From the NCBI GenBank assembly GCA_964389705.1, contig CAYMEO010000036.1:1-25460 (forward strand): a stretch of DNA of 25,460 nt, read 5' to 3'. The position numbers and the translations under genes are program-made. The stretch comes from PSLL01 sp964389705. Lineage in GTDB: Bacteria > Desulfobacterota_D > UBA1144 > Nemesobacterales > CSP1-2. This document shows, piece by piece, positions 15,970 through 23,718 of this stretch (position 1 is the stretch's first letter; every line of letters begins with the position of its first letter). The notes under the pieces were generated by a model that worked only from the letters and a program-made list of their open reading frames with translations, searched no databases and was not told where the DNA came from.

Positions 15970-16045
15970 TTAATGTCACCCCCAACATATTAGCTTCATC
16001 TAAAATCATTCTATCAAATAGATTCAATTTAGGAAAGAGGGGAAC

Positions 16046-16074
16046 TTGACTCTATGAGGATTATTATCAATACT
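16046..16074 (+). promoter_or_regulatory. Likely promoter for tRNA-Gln
   Basis: TTGACT (16046-16051) with AATACT (16069-16074) at 17 bases, 13 bases before the tRNA 5' end; TACTAA at 19 bases is an alternative -10. Placement fits a short 5' leader removed by RNase P. Confidence 0.5.
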
Positions 16075-16087
16075 AAAATATCTACGT

Positions 16088-16161
16088 TGGGGGATCGTCT
16101 AATGGCAGGACGATGGGCTCTGGACCCATTAATCTAGGTTCGAATCCTAGTCCCCCAGCCA
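16088..16161 (+). tRNA. tRNA-Gln (CTG)
   Basis: Acceptor TGGGGGA/TCCCCCA with discriminator G and an encoded CCA (16159-16161). Anticodon stem ATGGG/CCCAT with loop CTCTGGA gives anticodon CTG at 16120-16122; the T arm is CTAGG/CCTAG with loop TTCGAAT. CTG reads CAG glutamine codons. Confidence 0.96.
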
Positions 16162-16172
16162 TTTTTAGTTGC

Positions 16173-16188
16173 TTACCCTTTCGGGTAA
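16173..16188 (+). terminator. Short hairpin after tRNA-Gln
   Basis: TTACCC and GGGTAA pair around a four-base loop, 11 bases after the CCA end. Only a weak T-rich stretch follows (TTGTCAT). Position suggests the tRNA terminator, but it is a weak candidate. Confidence 0.4.
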
Positions 16189-16293
16189 TTGTCATATGTG
16201 CGCACCTTATCTCCTCGTTGCAACCATTCAACCTCTCCCTTTTGGATTTTTAGAACTTCACCTAGTAATGTTTTTATAGAAGCCGAAAATTGA

Positions 16294-16299
16294 TATAAT
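16294..16299 (+). promoter_or_regulatory. Perfect -10 box very close to the pyrD start
   Basis: TATAAT ends nine bases before the pyrD ATG, with only a poor -35 candidate. A start point six or seven bases downstream would fall two or three bases before the ATG, and there is no Shine-Dalgarno sequence, so the pyrD mRNA may be leaderless. Confidence 0.55.
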
Positions 16300-16308
16300 C
16301 CGAGCAGA

Positions 16309-17370
16309 ATGTTTGATTATCAAACTCTAATAAAAAAATTCCTTTTCAAATTAGATCCCGAATCCGCGCATAAAATGACGGAGTTGGGTTTAAGAACCCT
16401 AAAGCACCTGCCTATTTGCCTGAATCTTATAAAGAAAAAAAACTCCATTGCAAGCGATAGGCTAAAGCAAAATATCTTTGGTAGAGATTTCCTAAACCCT
16501 GTAGGATTAGCTGCGGGTTTTGATAAAAACGGGAATATGATTGAAGGAATGACCGCGCTTGGATTCGGTTTTATAGAGATTGGTACCGTAACACCAAAGC
16601 CTCAAGAGGGAAACCAGAAGCCTAGGCTCTTTAGATTCCCCGAACAGGAGAGCTTAGAGAATGCAATGGGTTTTAATAACGATGGAATGTCGGCAATACG
16701 AGAAAGACTTCGCAAAATCTATCCCTTTTCCCTACCTATTGGCATAAACATAGGAAAAAATAAAACAACCCCTCAGGAAAAAGCAATTGAGGATTATATG
16801 AATCTAATTGGGTGGTTTAAGGACCTATGCGACTATATGGCCATAAATGTATCTTCTCCCAACACGCCTGGTTTAAGGGACCTCCAAAATGAGGTCTTTA
16901 TAAGAACGCTCCTCAACACGGCAAAAGAAGTAACTCAGAAGCCCATTTTAATAAAAATCTCTCCAGATATGGAGGCTTCCAGGGCAGTTGATTTATGCGC
17001 AGCCGCCGTAGAAAATGGGGCAGCTGGAATTATTGCTACAAATACAAGCGTAGATTACACGCTCCTTTCAAACGCCAAAAGAATCGGCGGAATAAGTGGA
17101 AGGGCTATCCAAGATAGGAGTTTTCATATTTTTGATGCAATTGCTAAGAAGCTCTATGGAAGAACCCTACTGATTAGCGTTGGTGGTATAGATTCAGGAG
17201 CCGAGGCATACAGGAGAATCAAAGCCGGAGCATCCTTAGTTCAGATTTATACAGCACTTGTATTCCACGGGCCGTCTCTGGTCAGGAAGATGAAAGAAGA
17301 GATACTTGAGCTACTTACAAAAGACGGATACCAACACATAGGTGAGGCCATTGGTGCTGATAGGAGGTAG
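16309..17370 (+). CDS. pyrD: Dihydroorotate dehydrogenase, class 2 (quinone)
   Basis: Oxidises dihydroorotate to orotate in de novo pyrimidine synthesis, passing electrons through FMN to membrane quinone. The 353-residue length and the N-terminal helical extension (about 1-45, LIKKFLFKLDPESAHKMTELGLRTL) mark the membrane-associated class 2 enzyme. Visible motifs are NPVGLAAGFDKNG (63-75), GFIEIGTVTPKPQEGN (87-102), MGFNNDG (120-126) and INVSSPNTPGLR (179-190), with Ser183 as the class 2 catalytic base where class 1 uses Cys. IKISPD and the C-terminal ISVGGIDSGAEAYRRIKAGASLVQIYTA region bind FMN. It has no Shine-Dalgarno sequence and a very near -10 box. Confidence 0.97.
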   Translation: MFDYQTLIKKFLFKLDPESAHKMTELGLRTLKHLPICLNLIKKKNSIASDRLKQNIFGRDFLNPVGLAAGFDKNGNMIEGMTALGFGFIEIGTVTPKPQEGNQKPRLFRFPEQESLENAMGFNNDGMSAIRERLRKIYPFSLPIGINIGKNKTTPQEKAIEDYMNLIGWFKDLCDYMAINVSSPNTPGLRDLQNEVFIRTLLNTAKEVTQKPILIKISPDMEASRAVDLCAAAVENGAAGIIATNTSVDYTLLSNAKRIGGISGRAIQDRSFHIFDAIAKKLYGRTLLISVGGIDSGAEAYRRIKAGASLVQIYTALVFHGPSLVRKMKEEILELLTKDGYQHIGEAIGADRR

Positions 17371-17388
17371 ATGGATTTCGAAATCAAT

Positions 17389-17417
17389 TTGACAACTCCA
17401 CCCAATTCCGCTATTTT
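17389..17417 (+). promoter_or_regulatory. Promoter of ftsK-lolA
   Basis: Perfect TTGACA (17389-17394), 17-base spacer, TATTTT (17412-17417), giving a start near 17424 and a leader of about 55 bases. Box sequences and spacing match the pilM-operon promoter. Confidence 0.75.
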
Positions 17418-17478
17418 TTGATAAACGCTTCTATGATTAGTAGAACTTTATGCATAAGACCATTAAAATTAGGTAGAA

Positions 17479-19728
17479 ATGCCTAAAAGAAAAAGCCGCC
17501 TAGAAGAATCATCGGATTATGTACCAAGGGAGATAATTGCCGCAGTGTTATTCACTATTGGGGTTTTTTCCTCACTCAGTCTCCTGTTTTATAGCTCTAA
17601 GTCAGGGCTTAGTGTAAGGGGTGCTATGGGGACAATCGGGGTTTTTATATCCGATATACTCGGAAACACATTCGGCCTTTGTTCTTTTATAATCCCGATA
17701 GTCATGTTCTATACCGCCGCTATCGTTTTCACAAACAGGGCAGGAAGTAGGCTCTATCAAAAGGCACTCTCGGCTTTTATCTTTCTGTTTGGTTCAACTA
17801 CGATCCTTGGGCTGATCTTTAAAAAAAGAGAGCTCCTTGGTTACAAGCCAGCAGGCGGGTGGCTCGGTAGTCTTCTTTCCACTGTACTTAGCGGAATTGC
17901 AGGTGCAATCGGCTCGTATATAGTTGTAACTATCTTCCTACTTATAAGTTTAATAATAATGTCGAATGTTACTCTATCTCATATTTTAAGCGAGATGGGA
18001 AAAGTTATCTTGTTTGTTACAGATGGAATCAGCCTCGTATGGAATCTAACACTTCGCCAAGGGGAAAGGGTAATCGAAGCCTTATATGATCTCTTCTTAA
18101 AACCAGCAATTCAGACTAGGCAAATACCTATACAAAAACAAAAAGAGGAAAGACCTACACTGACCACTGCTAAAGAAGAAACGACATCCAAACCCGAGTT
18201 TAAGGATACAAATCTCCCACAGATTATAGTTGAGGAGCCCAGAGAGAAATCCCCTGAGAAATCTGTACCTAAAGCAATCAGGCGGGCAAATTTTAAACTT
18301 CCTCCTATTGATTTACTTGACCCGAAAAAGGACTCTGAAATAAAATTTGATAAAGACGCCGCATATGAAAAGGCAAAACTGATTGAGGAGAAGCTCTCCG
18401 ATTTTGGGATTTCGGGAAAGGTTACAGAAATCAGGCCGGGTCCAGTAATTACAATGTTTGAATATAAGCCCGCTCCTGGAATTAAGATTAATAAAATCGC
18501 TTCACTCACGGGCGACTTGGCAATGGGGCTCAGTGCTCTTAGCGTGAGGATAATCGCCCCTATCCCCGGAAAAGACGTTATTGGAATCGAGGTTCCAAAT
18601 CCAAGAAGAGAGACGGTTGTGCTCAGAGAACTCCTCGAAGATAGAGAATTCCACAACAGCAAATCAATCCTTACACTTGCCCTCGGAAAGGACATCTCTG
18701 GAAAACCATTCTACATGGATTTGAGAAAGGCACCACACCTTATGATTGCAGGCACTACTGGCTCAGGCAAAAGCGTTCTTCTCCATTCTGTTATAGCAAG
18801 TATGCTTTATAAAGCAACCCCTTATGAACTAAAGTTCATCATGATTGATCCCAAGATGCTTGAGCTCTCGATATACGAGGATATTCCTCACCTGCTTCAT
18901 CCAGTGGTTATAAATCCAAAAGAGTCCGCGGCAGCACTTAGGTGGGCGGTAAGAGAGATGGAAGAAAGGTACAGACTCATGTCCGAAGAGGGCGTAAGAG
19001 ATATAGAGAGCTACAACAAGGGAATTGAAAAATTGGATTCTCAAGACAAGTGGCAGAAGTGGCTCCCATACATAGTAATAGTAATAGATGAGCTTGCAGA
19101 TTTAATGATGGTCGCCCCCCGTGAGGTTGAAGAGTCAATTACACGACTCTCACAGATGGCCCGCGCATCGGGGATTCATTTAATAGTCGCCACACAGAGG
19201 CCATCTGTAGATGTAGTTGCAGGACTGATTAAAGCCAATTTTCCCGCAAGGATTTCATTCCTTGTGTCATCTCGAATTGATTCCCGTATAATCCTCGATA
19301 CAACTGGCGCAGAGCAACTCCTCGGAAAGGGAGATATGCTATTTCTTCCACCCGGAACATCAAAACTGATAAGAATACAGAGCGCATTAATATCGGATGA
19401 AGAGAGGGAGAGAATTGCAGAGTTTTTAAAGTCTCAAGGTGCACCTCAGTACAACCAGGATATTACAAGGATAGAAGAAACAGATAGCTCCAAAGACGTC
19501 GAAGAAGAAAAAGACGAGCTCTACTATGAGGCACTCAGGATAGTTGCGGAAACACGCCAGGCGTCAATATCAATGATTCAGAGAAAGCTCAAGATCGGCT
19601 ATAATAGAGCCGCGCGGATTGTTGAGATTATGGAAAAGGAAGGCATCGTAGGCCCTCAGGAGGTTGCAGGAAAACCAAGAGAGGTATTTATAAATTTAGA
19701 TCAAGTAAATCAGAGGCAAAGGAATTGA
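17479..19728 (+). CDS. ftsK: DNA translocase FtsK/SpoIIIE
   Basis: A 749-residue septal DNA pump that moves chromosome termini at division. The N-terminus has four membrane helices (about 19-40, 58-87, 96-114, 131-165), then a short Pro/Glu/Lys-rich linker (about 210-275, far shorter than in E. coli). The motor follows: an alpha domain (about 285-400) and the RecA-like beta domain with Walker A GTTGSGKS (425-432) and Walker B IVIVIDELADLM (Asp537, Glu538). The C-terminal gamma winged helix (about 680-749, ASISMIQRKLKIGYNRAARIVEIMEKEGIVGP) reads the polar guide sequences. All parts are intact. It overlaps lolA by four bases. Confidence 0.97.
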   Translation: MPKRKSRLEESSDYVPREIIAAVLFTIGVFSSLSLLFYSSKSGLSVRGAMGTIGVFISDILGNTFGLCSFIIPIVMFYTAAIVFTNRAGSRLYQKALSAFIFLFGSTTILGLIFKKRELLGYKPAGGWLGSLLSTVLSGIAGAIGSYIVVTIFLLISLIIMSNVTLSHILSEMGKVILFVTDGISLVWNLTLRQGERVIEALYDLFLKPAIQTRQIPIQKQKEERPTLTTAKEETTSKPEFKDTNLPQIIVEEPREKSPEKSVPKAIRRANFKLPPIDLLDPKKDSEIKFDKDAAYEKAKLIEEKLSDFGISGKVTEIRPGPVITMFEYKPAPGIKINKIASLTGDLAMGLSALSVRIIAPIPGKDVIGIEVPNPRRETVVLRELLEDREFHNSKSILTLALGKDISGKPFYMDLRKAPHLMIAGTTGSGKSVLLHSVIASMLYKATPYELKFIMIDPKMLELSIYEDIPHLLHPVVINPKESAAALRWAVREMEERYRLMSEEGVRDIESYNKGIEKLDSQDKWQKWLPYIVIVIDELADLMMVAPREVEESITRLSQMARASGIHLIVATQRPSVDVVAGLIKANFPARISFLVSSRIDSRIILDTTGAEQLLGKGDMLFLPPGTSKLIRIQSALISDEERERIAEFLKSQGAPQYNQDITRIEETDSSKDVEEEKDELYYEALRIVAETRQASISMIQRKLKIGYNRAARIVEIMEKEGIVGPQEVAGKPREVFINLDQVNQRQRN

Positions 19729-20411
19729 GAAGATCATCTACCATTTTTAGTTTCATCTTTTTTCTATCGCTCTCAGCCACAGTTTGGGGTCAAACAGGGC
19801 CAGACAAAAGGCTCGATGAAATATTGGATGAGGTTCAGTTCAAGTATGAGAAGATAGAGGACTTTCATTCGAAATTCACTCAGGAAGCAGCGGTAAAGGC
19901 ACTAAATAAGGTTCAAAAAGCACAAGGAGAGGTCTGGTTTAAAAAGCCAGGAAAGATGAGATGGAATTACTACAAGCCTTCTAAAGACCAGATAATATCT
20001 GATGGAAGCACAATATGGCTTTATAACTATGATGAGAAGCAGGTCATCAAATCTCCGCTCGAAAAGGTTATAGATACGCGTACGACAAATACATTTCTTC
20101 TAGGGCTTGGGAATCTGAAAGAACAATTTAATGCCCAGTTTTCTAAATCCAAATCCATTGATGAGGATGGAAACTATTTAATTGATCTGACTCCAAAAAA
20201 AGGCGATGAGCAATACGACAAGGTAACAATAGCAGTTGATAGAAAAACCATGTTTGTAAGGGACATATATCTTTATGATCCATATGGAAACGTAACTAAG
20301 GTTAAATTAGAGGATATGGAAATCAATAAGGGAATCCCTGATTCACTATTTAAATTTAAAGTGCCAAAGGGAACAGATGTCATAGAACCCCCTAATTCTC
20401 TAAATCAATAA
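19725..20411 (+). CDS. lolA: Outer-membrane lipoprotein carrier LolA
   Basis: A periplasmic chaperone that carries lipoproteins from the LolCDE exporter to the outer membrane. The 228-residue protein begins at a TTG overlapping the ftsK stop and has a signal peptide (about 1-22). The mature part follows the LolA pattern: IEDFHSKFTQEA, GEVWFKKPGKMRWNYYKP, an ISDGSTIWLYNYDEKQVIKSP strand pair, LLGLGNL, and DLTPKKGDEQYDKVTIAVD. The ftsK-lolA pairing is common in proteobacteria and supports the call. The several lipoproteins encoded in this window would be clients. Confidence 0.94.
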   Translation: MRRSSTIFSFIFFLSLSATVWGQTGPDKRLDEILDEVQFKYEKIEDFHSKFTQEAAVKALNKVQKAQGEVWFKKPGKMRWNYYKPSKDQIISDGSTIWLYNYDEKQVIKSPLEKVIDTRTTNTFLLGLGNLKEQFNAQFSKSKSIDEDGNYLIDLTPKKGDEQYDKVTIAVDRKTMFVRDIYLYDPYGNVTKVKLEDMEINKGIPDSLFKFKVPKGTDVIEPPNSLNQ

Positions 20412-20425
20412 AGGAGGAAAACAAA

Positions 20426-20755
20426 ATGATACGTTCATTCATAAAGGTAGCAATTTTAATAACATCTATTACTGCTTTTTATCAGATAGGTTTTGGTGCC
20501 GAAGATTTCACACCCACAAAACTACAGTTGCGGTTTGCCGAATCGCTTAAAGGCACGGTATCCGGTGTTGAAGACGCAAAGTGGAAATCCCACGTAGACC
20601 TCTGGGTTCAGGCCTCAGGAGCAGACAAGAACAAGGCAGAAGACATTGCAAGCGATGTAATTGCAAAAGGAAAGGCCAACCTAGGAGAGAGCTTCTGCGT
20701 CCATGTCCATAAAGGGGATTGGAAGGAAATCTCAAGGCTCTGCTGGTCGTATTAA
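20426..20755 (+). CDS. Small exported protein of unknown function
   Basis: A 109-residue protein with a signal peptide (about 1-24, cleavage near GFGAED) and a mostly alpha-helical mature part of about 85 residues. It has two cysteines (Cys96 and Cys106) near the C-terminus that could form a disulphide, and an aromatic-rich end (GDWKEISRLCWSY). A strong AAAGGAGG precedes the ATG, 14 bases after the lolA stop, so it is co-transcribed with ftsK and lolA. I do not recognise the family. Confidence 0.8.
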   Translation: MIRSFIKVAILITSITAFYQIGFGAEDFTPTKLQLRFAESLKGTVSGVEDAKWKSHVDLWVQASGADKNKAEDIASDVIAKGKANLGESFCVHVHKGDWKEISRLCWSY

Positions 20756-20762
20756 AATAGGA

Positions 20763-20782
20763 GCAGGTAGAGAAAAACCTGC
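20763..20782 (+). terminator. Hairpin after the ftsK-lolA operon
   Basis: GCAGGT and ACCTGC pair around an A-rich eight-base loop, eight bases after the last stop codon. GGGATTCT follows, not a U-run, so it is a plausible transcript 3' end but not a canonical terminator. Confidence 0.4.
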
Positions 20783-20932
20783 GGGATTCTAAGGCCTTTA
20801 TCTAACCGTTTCTTCCTCGTATATATTTGGCGCAGATCGAAAACCGTAGCCGTTTTTCTTAGCTAACGCCACACAATAAAAATTGAATTTTTATAAGTGA
20901 CTATATTTATTAGAAGATTTATAATAATTATT

Positions 20933-20948
20933 TTTCGCAATTGCGAAA
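20933..20948. promoter_or_regulatory. Perfect 16-bp palindrome upstream of the PHA promoter
   Basis: TTTCGCAATTGCGAAA is its own reverse complement with no spacer. It ends six bases before the -35 box of the PHA promoter, a position suited to an activator or a repressor. It is not the same motif as the left-edge TetR-type palindromes. The cognate protein is not evident in the window. Confidence 0.6.
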
Positions 20949-20954
20949 TAACTC

Positions 20955-20983
20955 TTGACATGGTCTATTATTTGCATTATATT
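20955..20983 (+). promoter_or_regulatory. Promoter of the PHA cluster
   Basis: Perfect TTGACA (20955-20960), 17-base spacer, TATATT (20978-20983). The start point would be near 20990 and the leader carries AGGAGGT (21004-21010) before the phasin-like gene. Confidence 0.85.
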
Positions 20984-21019
20984 TAAATAAAACAAAAAAT
21001 TATAGGAGGTAGATTTATT

Positions 21020-21445
21020 ATGGCAGAGAGAAAAGAGAAGGAAGAGGTAAAAGTTGCTGATTTTACTGAGGTCTTTAAGGATCTTAGCGGTCTAGTAAAG
21101 GACAATTATCTTTCTAATCTCAAGATAGCCCTCTCGATTTGGGAAGAGAATCAGAAGTTTGCAAATGCTCAGATTGATTATTTTCTAGCAACCCAAAAGG
21201 AGTATGCCGATCAGATAAAGGCCGCTTCTGAGAGGTTTCTCCCTAAAGAGGTTTTTAGTTTCTGGAACACCAGCTATTCAAAGGTCTTTAATGGAAACTT
21301 TGACCGTTTATCCGAGATTCAGAGGGAGTATATAAATCTAGCAAGAAGTGCTTCAGAGAGGTTTACAAAAGAGGCAATAAACCTCACACAGAAGACCGCT
21401 GAGAAGGCCTTTTCCGTTTTTGAAGAATATCTAAAGGCCCTTTAA
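21020..21445 (+). CDS. Phasin-like PHA granule protein
   Basis: A 141-residue, wholly alpha-helical soluble protein without signal peptide. It has amphipathic stretches with regularly placed Phe, Tyr and Leu (KIALSIWEENQKFANAQIDYF; EYINLARSASERFTKEAINL) of the kind found in phasins, which coat PHA granules and limit their coalescence. Family assignment rests on composition and on its place at the head of the PHA cluster rather than on a decisive motif. A consensus promoter and AGGAGGT ribosome binding site predict high expression, and a strong hairpin separates it from the following genes. Confidence 0.75.
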   Translation: MAERKEKEEVKVADFTEVFKDLSGLVKDNYLSNLKIALSIWEENQKFANAQIDYFLATQKEYADQIKAASERFLPKEVFSFWNTSYSKVFNGNFDRLSEIQREYINLARSASERFTKEAINLTQKTAEKAFSVFEEYLKAL

Positions 21446-21465
21446 ATTCCACACCCAACGGGTAG

Positions 21466-21512
21466 ACTATTTGTACACGCTTCTAAAAAAAGGAGCGTGT
21501 ACAGTGTATAGT
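21466..21512 (+). other. Strong stem-loop between phasin-like and PhaE-like genes
   Basis: TGTACACGCT (21472-21481) pairs perfectly with AGCGTGTACA (21494-21503); two more inner pairs (one G-U) leave an eight-base A-rich loop. Beyond a small internal loop ACTAT and ATAGT extend the helix to 21466-21512. No U-run follows, so it looks like an mRNA-stabilising or processing element, or a partial terminator, rather than an intrinsic terminator. Confidence 0.7.
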
Positions 21513-21571
21513 TTGTAGACTCATTACTACTTGGATATTATAAAGTGGTTTAAGAATCCCGGAGGGTGTGA

Positions 21572-21943
21572 ATGACTGAGAGAAAGGGCGAAAGTGAGCT
21601 AGATTACTTTAGTTATTTCAAGAAGTTGTACGAGTCTTGGGAAAAATCTATGTCCCGGGCACTTGAGGTCTGGTTAAAAAACCCCCTATTTACAAGCACT
21701 ACAGAAAAAGCAATTGAAAAATCAGCTGAATTTAAAAATTACATACATGACATCATGGAGCGGACCCTGAAGCAGAGGTACTTTCCCACGAAAAATGATA
21801 TAGATAAGCTAATAACGTCTTTAGACATGCTAGAGACCAAAGTAATTGAGTTATCAGAAAAAATCACTGAACTTCAGGTCGATGAAAAACCGACATCGAG
21901 GCATAAGAGGTCAAAACCGAAGAAGGAGAGAAAGCAAAAATGA
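21572..21943 (+). CDS. Short PhaE/PhaR-like PHA synthase subunit, copy 1
   Basis: A 123-residue helical protein. Residues about 11-36 carry the module YFKKLYESWEKSMSRALEVW, then KNPLF, an EKAIEKSAEFKNYIHDIMER helix, and a C-terminal coiled coil opening FPTKNDIDKLITSLDMLE. The PT(K/R)-x-(D/E)-(I/V)-D pattern before a coiled coil is typical of the C-terminal part of PhaE/PhaR subunits that activate class III/IV PHA synthases. It is far shorter than a usual PhaE. It aligns end to end with the second half of the next protein, so the two are duplicates. GGAGGGTG precedes the ATG. The tail is strongly basic (RHKRSKPKKERKQK). Confidence 0.75.
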   Translation: MTERKGESELDYFSYFKKLYESWEKSMSRALEVWLKNPLFTSTTEKAIEKSAEFKNYIHDIMERTLKQRYFPTKNDIDKLITSLDMLETKVIELSEKITELQVDEKPTSRHKRSKPKKERKQK

Positions 21944-22401
21944 GCGAAGAAAAGTTTGATTATATAGGATTCTATAAAAAGTTCTATGAAGCCTGGGAGA
22001 AAACGATGTCTGAGGGGATTGATATGTGGGCAAAGAGCCCATTTCTCCGCCCAGGCGAGACAGGAGATAAGTCCTCTGGATTCGACCCGGTTGCCTATTA
22101 CAAAAAGTTTTATGAGGTATGGGAAAAAACTATGTCTGAGGCTCTGGAGATATGGCTTAAAAGCCCGCTCTTTGCTGCAACTATGGGAAAGACGATTGAA
22201 AAATCCTCGGAGTTTAAGAAGTACCTCGATGAGGTAATGGAAAGGAGCATGAAGAATATGCACCTTCCCACAAAGAGCGACATTGACAGGGTATTAGCCT
22301 CAATTAATAACATTGAGGCAAAAATAAATGACCTATGGGATAAGATTGATGAGTTAAAGCCATCAACAAAGGCTTCTTCTAAAAAATCTGCCACTGACTG
22401 A
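21940..22401 (+). CDS. Short PhaE/PhaR-like PHA synthase subunit, copy 2 (double module)
   Basis: A 153-residue helical protein whose ATG overlaps the stop of copy 1 (ATGA). It contains the YKKFYExWEKTMSE module twice (about residues 10-29 and 50-69), separated by a short Gly/Pro-rich linker, followed by the same EKSSEFKKYLDEVMER helix and LPTKSDIDRVLASINNIEAK coiled coil as copy 1. The lysine-rich tail is again disordered. The likely role is as partner of PhaC in a class III/IV-like PHA synthase. Two short subunits in place of one long PhaE is unusual; they may form a hetero-oligomer with PhaC or act as a phasin-like scaffold. Confidence 0.78.
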   Translation: MSEEKFDYIGFYKKFYEAWEKTMSEGIDMWAKSPFLRPGETGDKSSGFDPVAYYKKFYEVWEKTMSEALEIWLKSPLFAATMGKTIEKSSEFKKYLDEVMERSMKNMHLPTKSDIDRVLASINNIEAKINDLWDKIDELKPSTKASSKKSATD

Positions 22402-22545
22402 GTGATTTATTTAAGCCATTGAGTTCTAATGTGGCTGTCCTAAACAGCGTTATTACTAAACCACGATAATTGTATTCAGATACGTTGATGATATTATATA
22501 TATTCCGCGGTCTACAAAACAATATCAGGAGGTTATAAAAGGCAA

Positions 22546-23604
22546 ATGAAAGACTGGAAGTCCCTAGTTGAGGAGGCCGAAAGGATAACAGGGAAGATTA
22601 TCAAGGGTGCAGAGCTGGCTATAAATCCACCAGAGGTCAAGGTCGGTATAACCCCCCACGATGTTGTCTTTACAGAAAATAAGCTGAGGCTCCTTCACTA
22701 CCACCCTGTAACGGAGAGGCCATATCCTGTTCCCCTAATTATGATATTTGCACTGATAAACCGTCCCTATATACTCGATCTAAAACCCGGAAAGAGTGTG
22801 GTCGAAGTGCTCCTTAAGAAGGGGATAGATGTATACATGATAGACTGGGGAATTCCCGGAGATGAGGATAAAAACCTTAATCTCGATCACTATATAAACC
22901 GATATATAAAGAAGGTAGTACAAAAGGTTAAAGCCATTTCAGGCTCCGATAGAGTGAGCCTTATGGGATACTGCATGGGTGGAACAATGTCAGTTATGTA
23001 TACGGCGCTTTATCCACAAGACGTAAAGAACCTGGTTCTTATGACTGCGGGGATTGATTTTAAGGTCGATGGGATGTTAAACCTGTGGGGTGATAAACCT
23101 AATTTCGACGTTGATAAGTTCGTAGAGGCCTATGGAAATGTACCTCCGGAATTTCTTCAAACAGGATTTCTCCTTATGAAGCCCGTGCAAAACCTTATAT
23201 CAAAGTATATGAGTTTTTATGAAAACATTGAAAACGAGGATTTTGTTGAAAACTTCCTCGCCATGGAGAAATGGATAAATGACAATATCCCAGTGCCGGG
23301 CGAGGTTTTTAGAGAATTCATCAAGTATTGCTACCAAGAAAACCTGCTTGTAGAAAACAAGCTGAGAATTAATGGAAAGGTTGTTGACCTAAAGAATATA
23401 GAATGCTCAGTCCTAAACCTCATAGCAGAGCAGGACCACCTTGTACCTCCGGCATCTAGTATGGTCCTTAATGATTTAATATCGAGCAAGGACAAAGACA
23501 TGATTATCTATCCTACCGGGCACATTGGGCTTTCGGTAAGTAGCAAGGCCCTAAGAGATCTCTGGCCCAAAGTAGCCGACTGGTTGATAGCAAGGTCCAA
23601 GTGA
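22546..23604 (+). CDS. phaC: Polyhydroxyalkanoate synthase catalytic subunit PhaC (class III type)
   Basis: Polymerises hydroxyacyl-CoA into PHA on granules. The 352-residue length is that of class III/IV PhaC, which needs a PhaE or PhaR partner. The alpha/beta-hydrolase core has the lipase-like box GYCMGG (141-146) with nucleophile Cys143, the catalytic Asp297 in AEQDHLVPP and the catalytic His326 in PTGHIGL. VYMIDWGIPG (96-105) is the usual PhaC strand-loop and VLMTAGIDF is conserved downstream of the box. An AGGAGG lies 13 bases before the ATG with a closer AAAGG. The 144-base gap after copy 2 holds a weak promoter-like pair (TTGTAT at 22470, ATTATA at 22493) and a small GCTGT/ACAGC hairpin, so phaC may also be expressed separately. 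Confidence 0.95.
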   Translation: MKDWKSLVEEAERITGKIIKGAELAINPPEVKVGITPHDVVFTENKLRLLHYHPVTERPYPVPLIMIFALINRPYILDLKPGKSVVEVLLKKGIDVYMIDWGIPGDEDKNLNLDHYINRYIKKVVQKVKAISGSDRVSLMGYCMGGTMSVMYTALYPQDVKNLVLMTAGIDFKVDGMLNLWGDKPNFDVDKFVEAYGNVPPEFLQTGFLLMKPVQNLISKYMSFYENIENEDFVENFLAMEKWINDNIPVPGEVFREFIKYCYQENLLVENKLRINGKVVDLKNIECSVLNLIAEQDHLVPPASSMVLNDLISSKDKDMIIYPTGHIGLSVSSKALRDLWPKVADWLIARSK

Positions 23605-23718
23605 ACGATTTGATCACCATAAATGGTGGTTTAAACCATACTGCAATTGCTTGAATTTCTAAAAAAAATATTATAGGCTTTTTTCCTAAAGTCTCGGATT
23701 TTCAAAAAGGATTCCCAG

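Noticed and set aside
17371..17421. 16-codon ORF right after pyrD, preceded by AGGAGG
   Set aside because: Spacing from AGGAGG to ATG is only three bases, the frame overlaps the ftsK promoter boxes, and the AGGAGG encodes the Arg-Arg end of PyrD.
18111..18695. 194-codon minus-strand ORF inside ftsK
   Set aside because: Antisense shadow of the FtsK motor domain; Ser/Ile/Leu-rich translation without domain features.
21874..22263. 129-codon minus-strand ORF opposite the PhaE-like genes, with internal repeats
   Set aside because: Its repeats simply mirror the duplicated YKK..WEK module of the real plus-strand genes.
22394..22407. ACTGACTGAGTGAT, resembling half of the left-edge operator
   Set aside because: Only one half-site is present, it overlaps the stop of the second PhaE-like gene, and no dyad partner follows.
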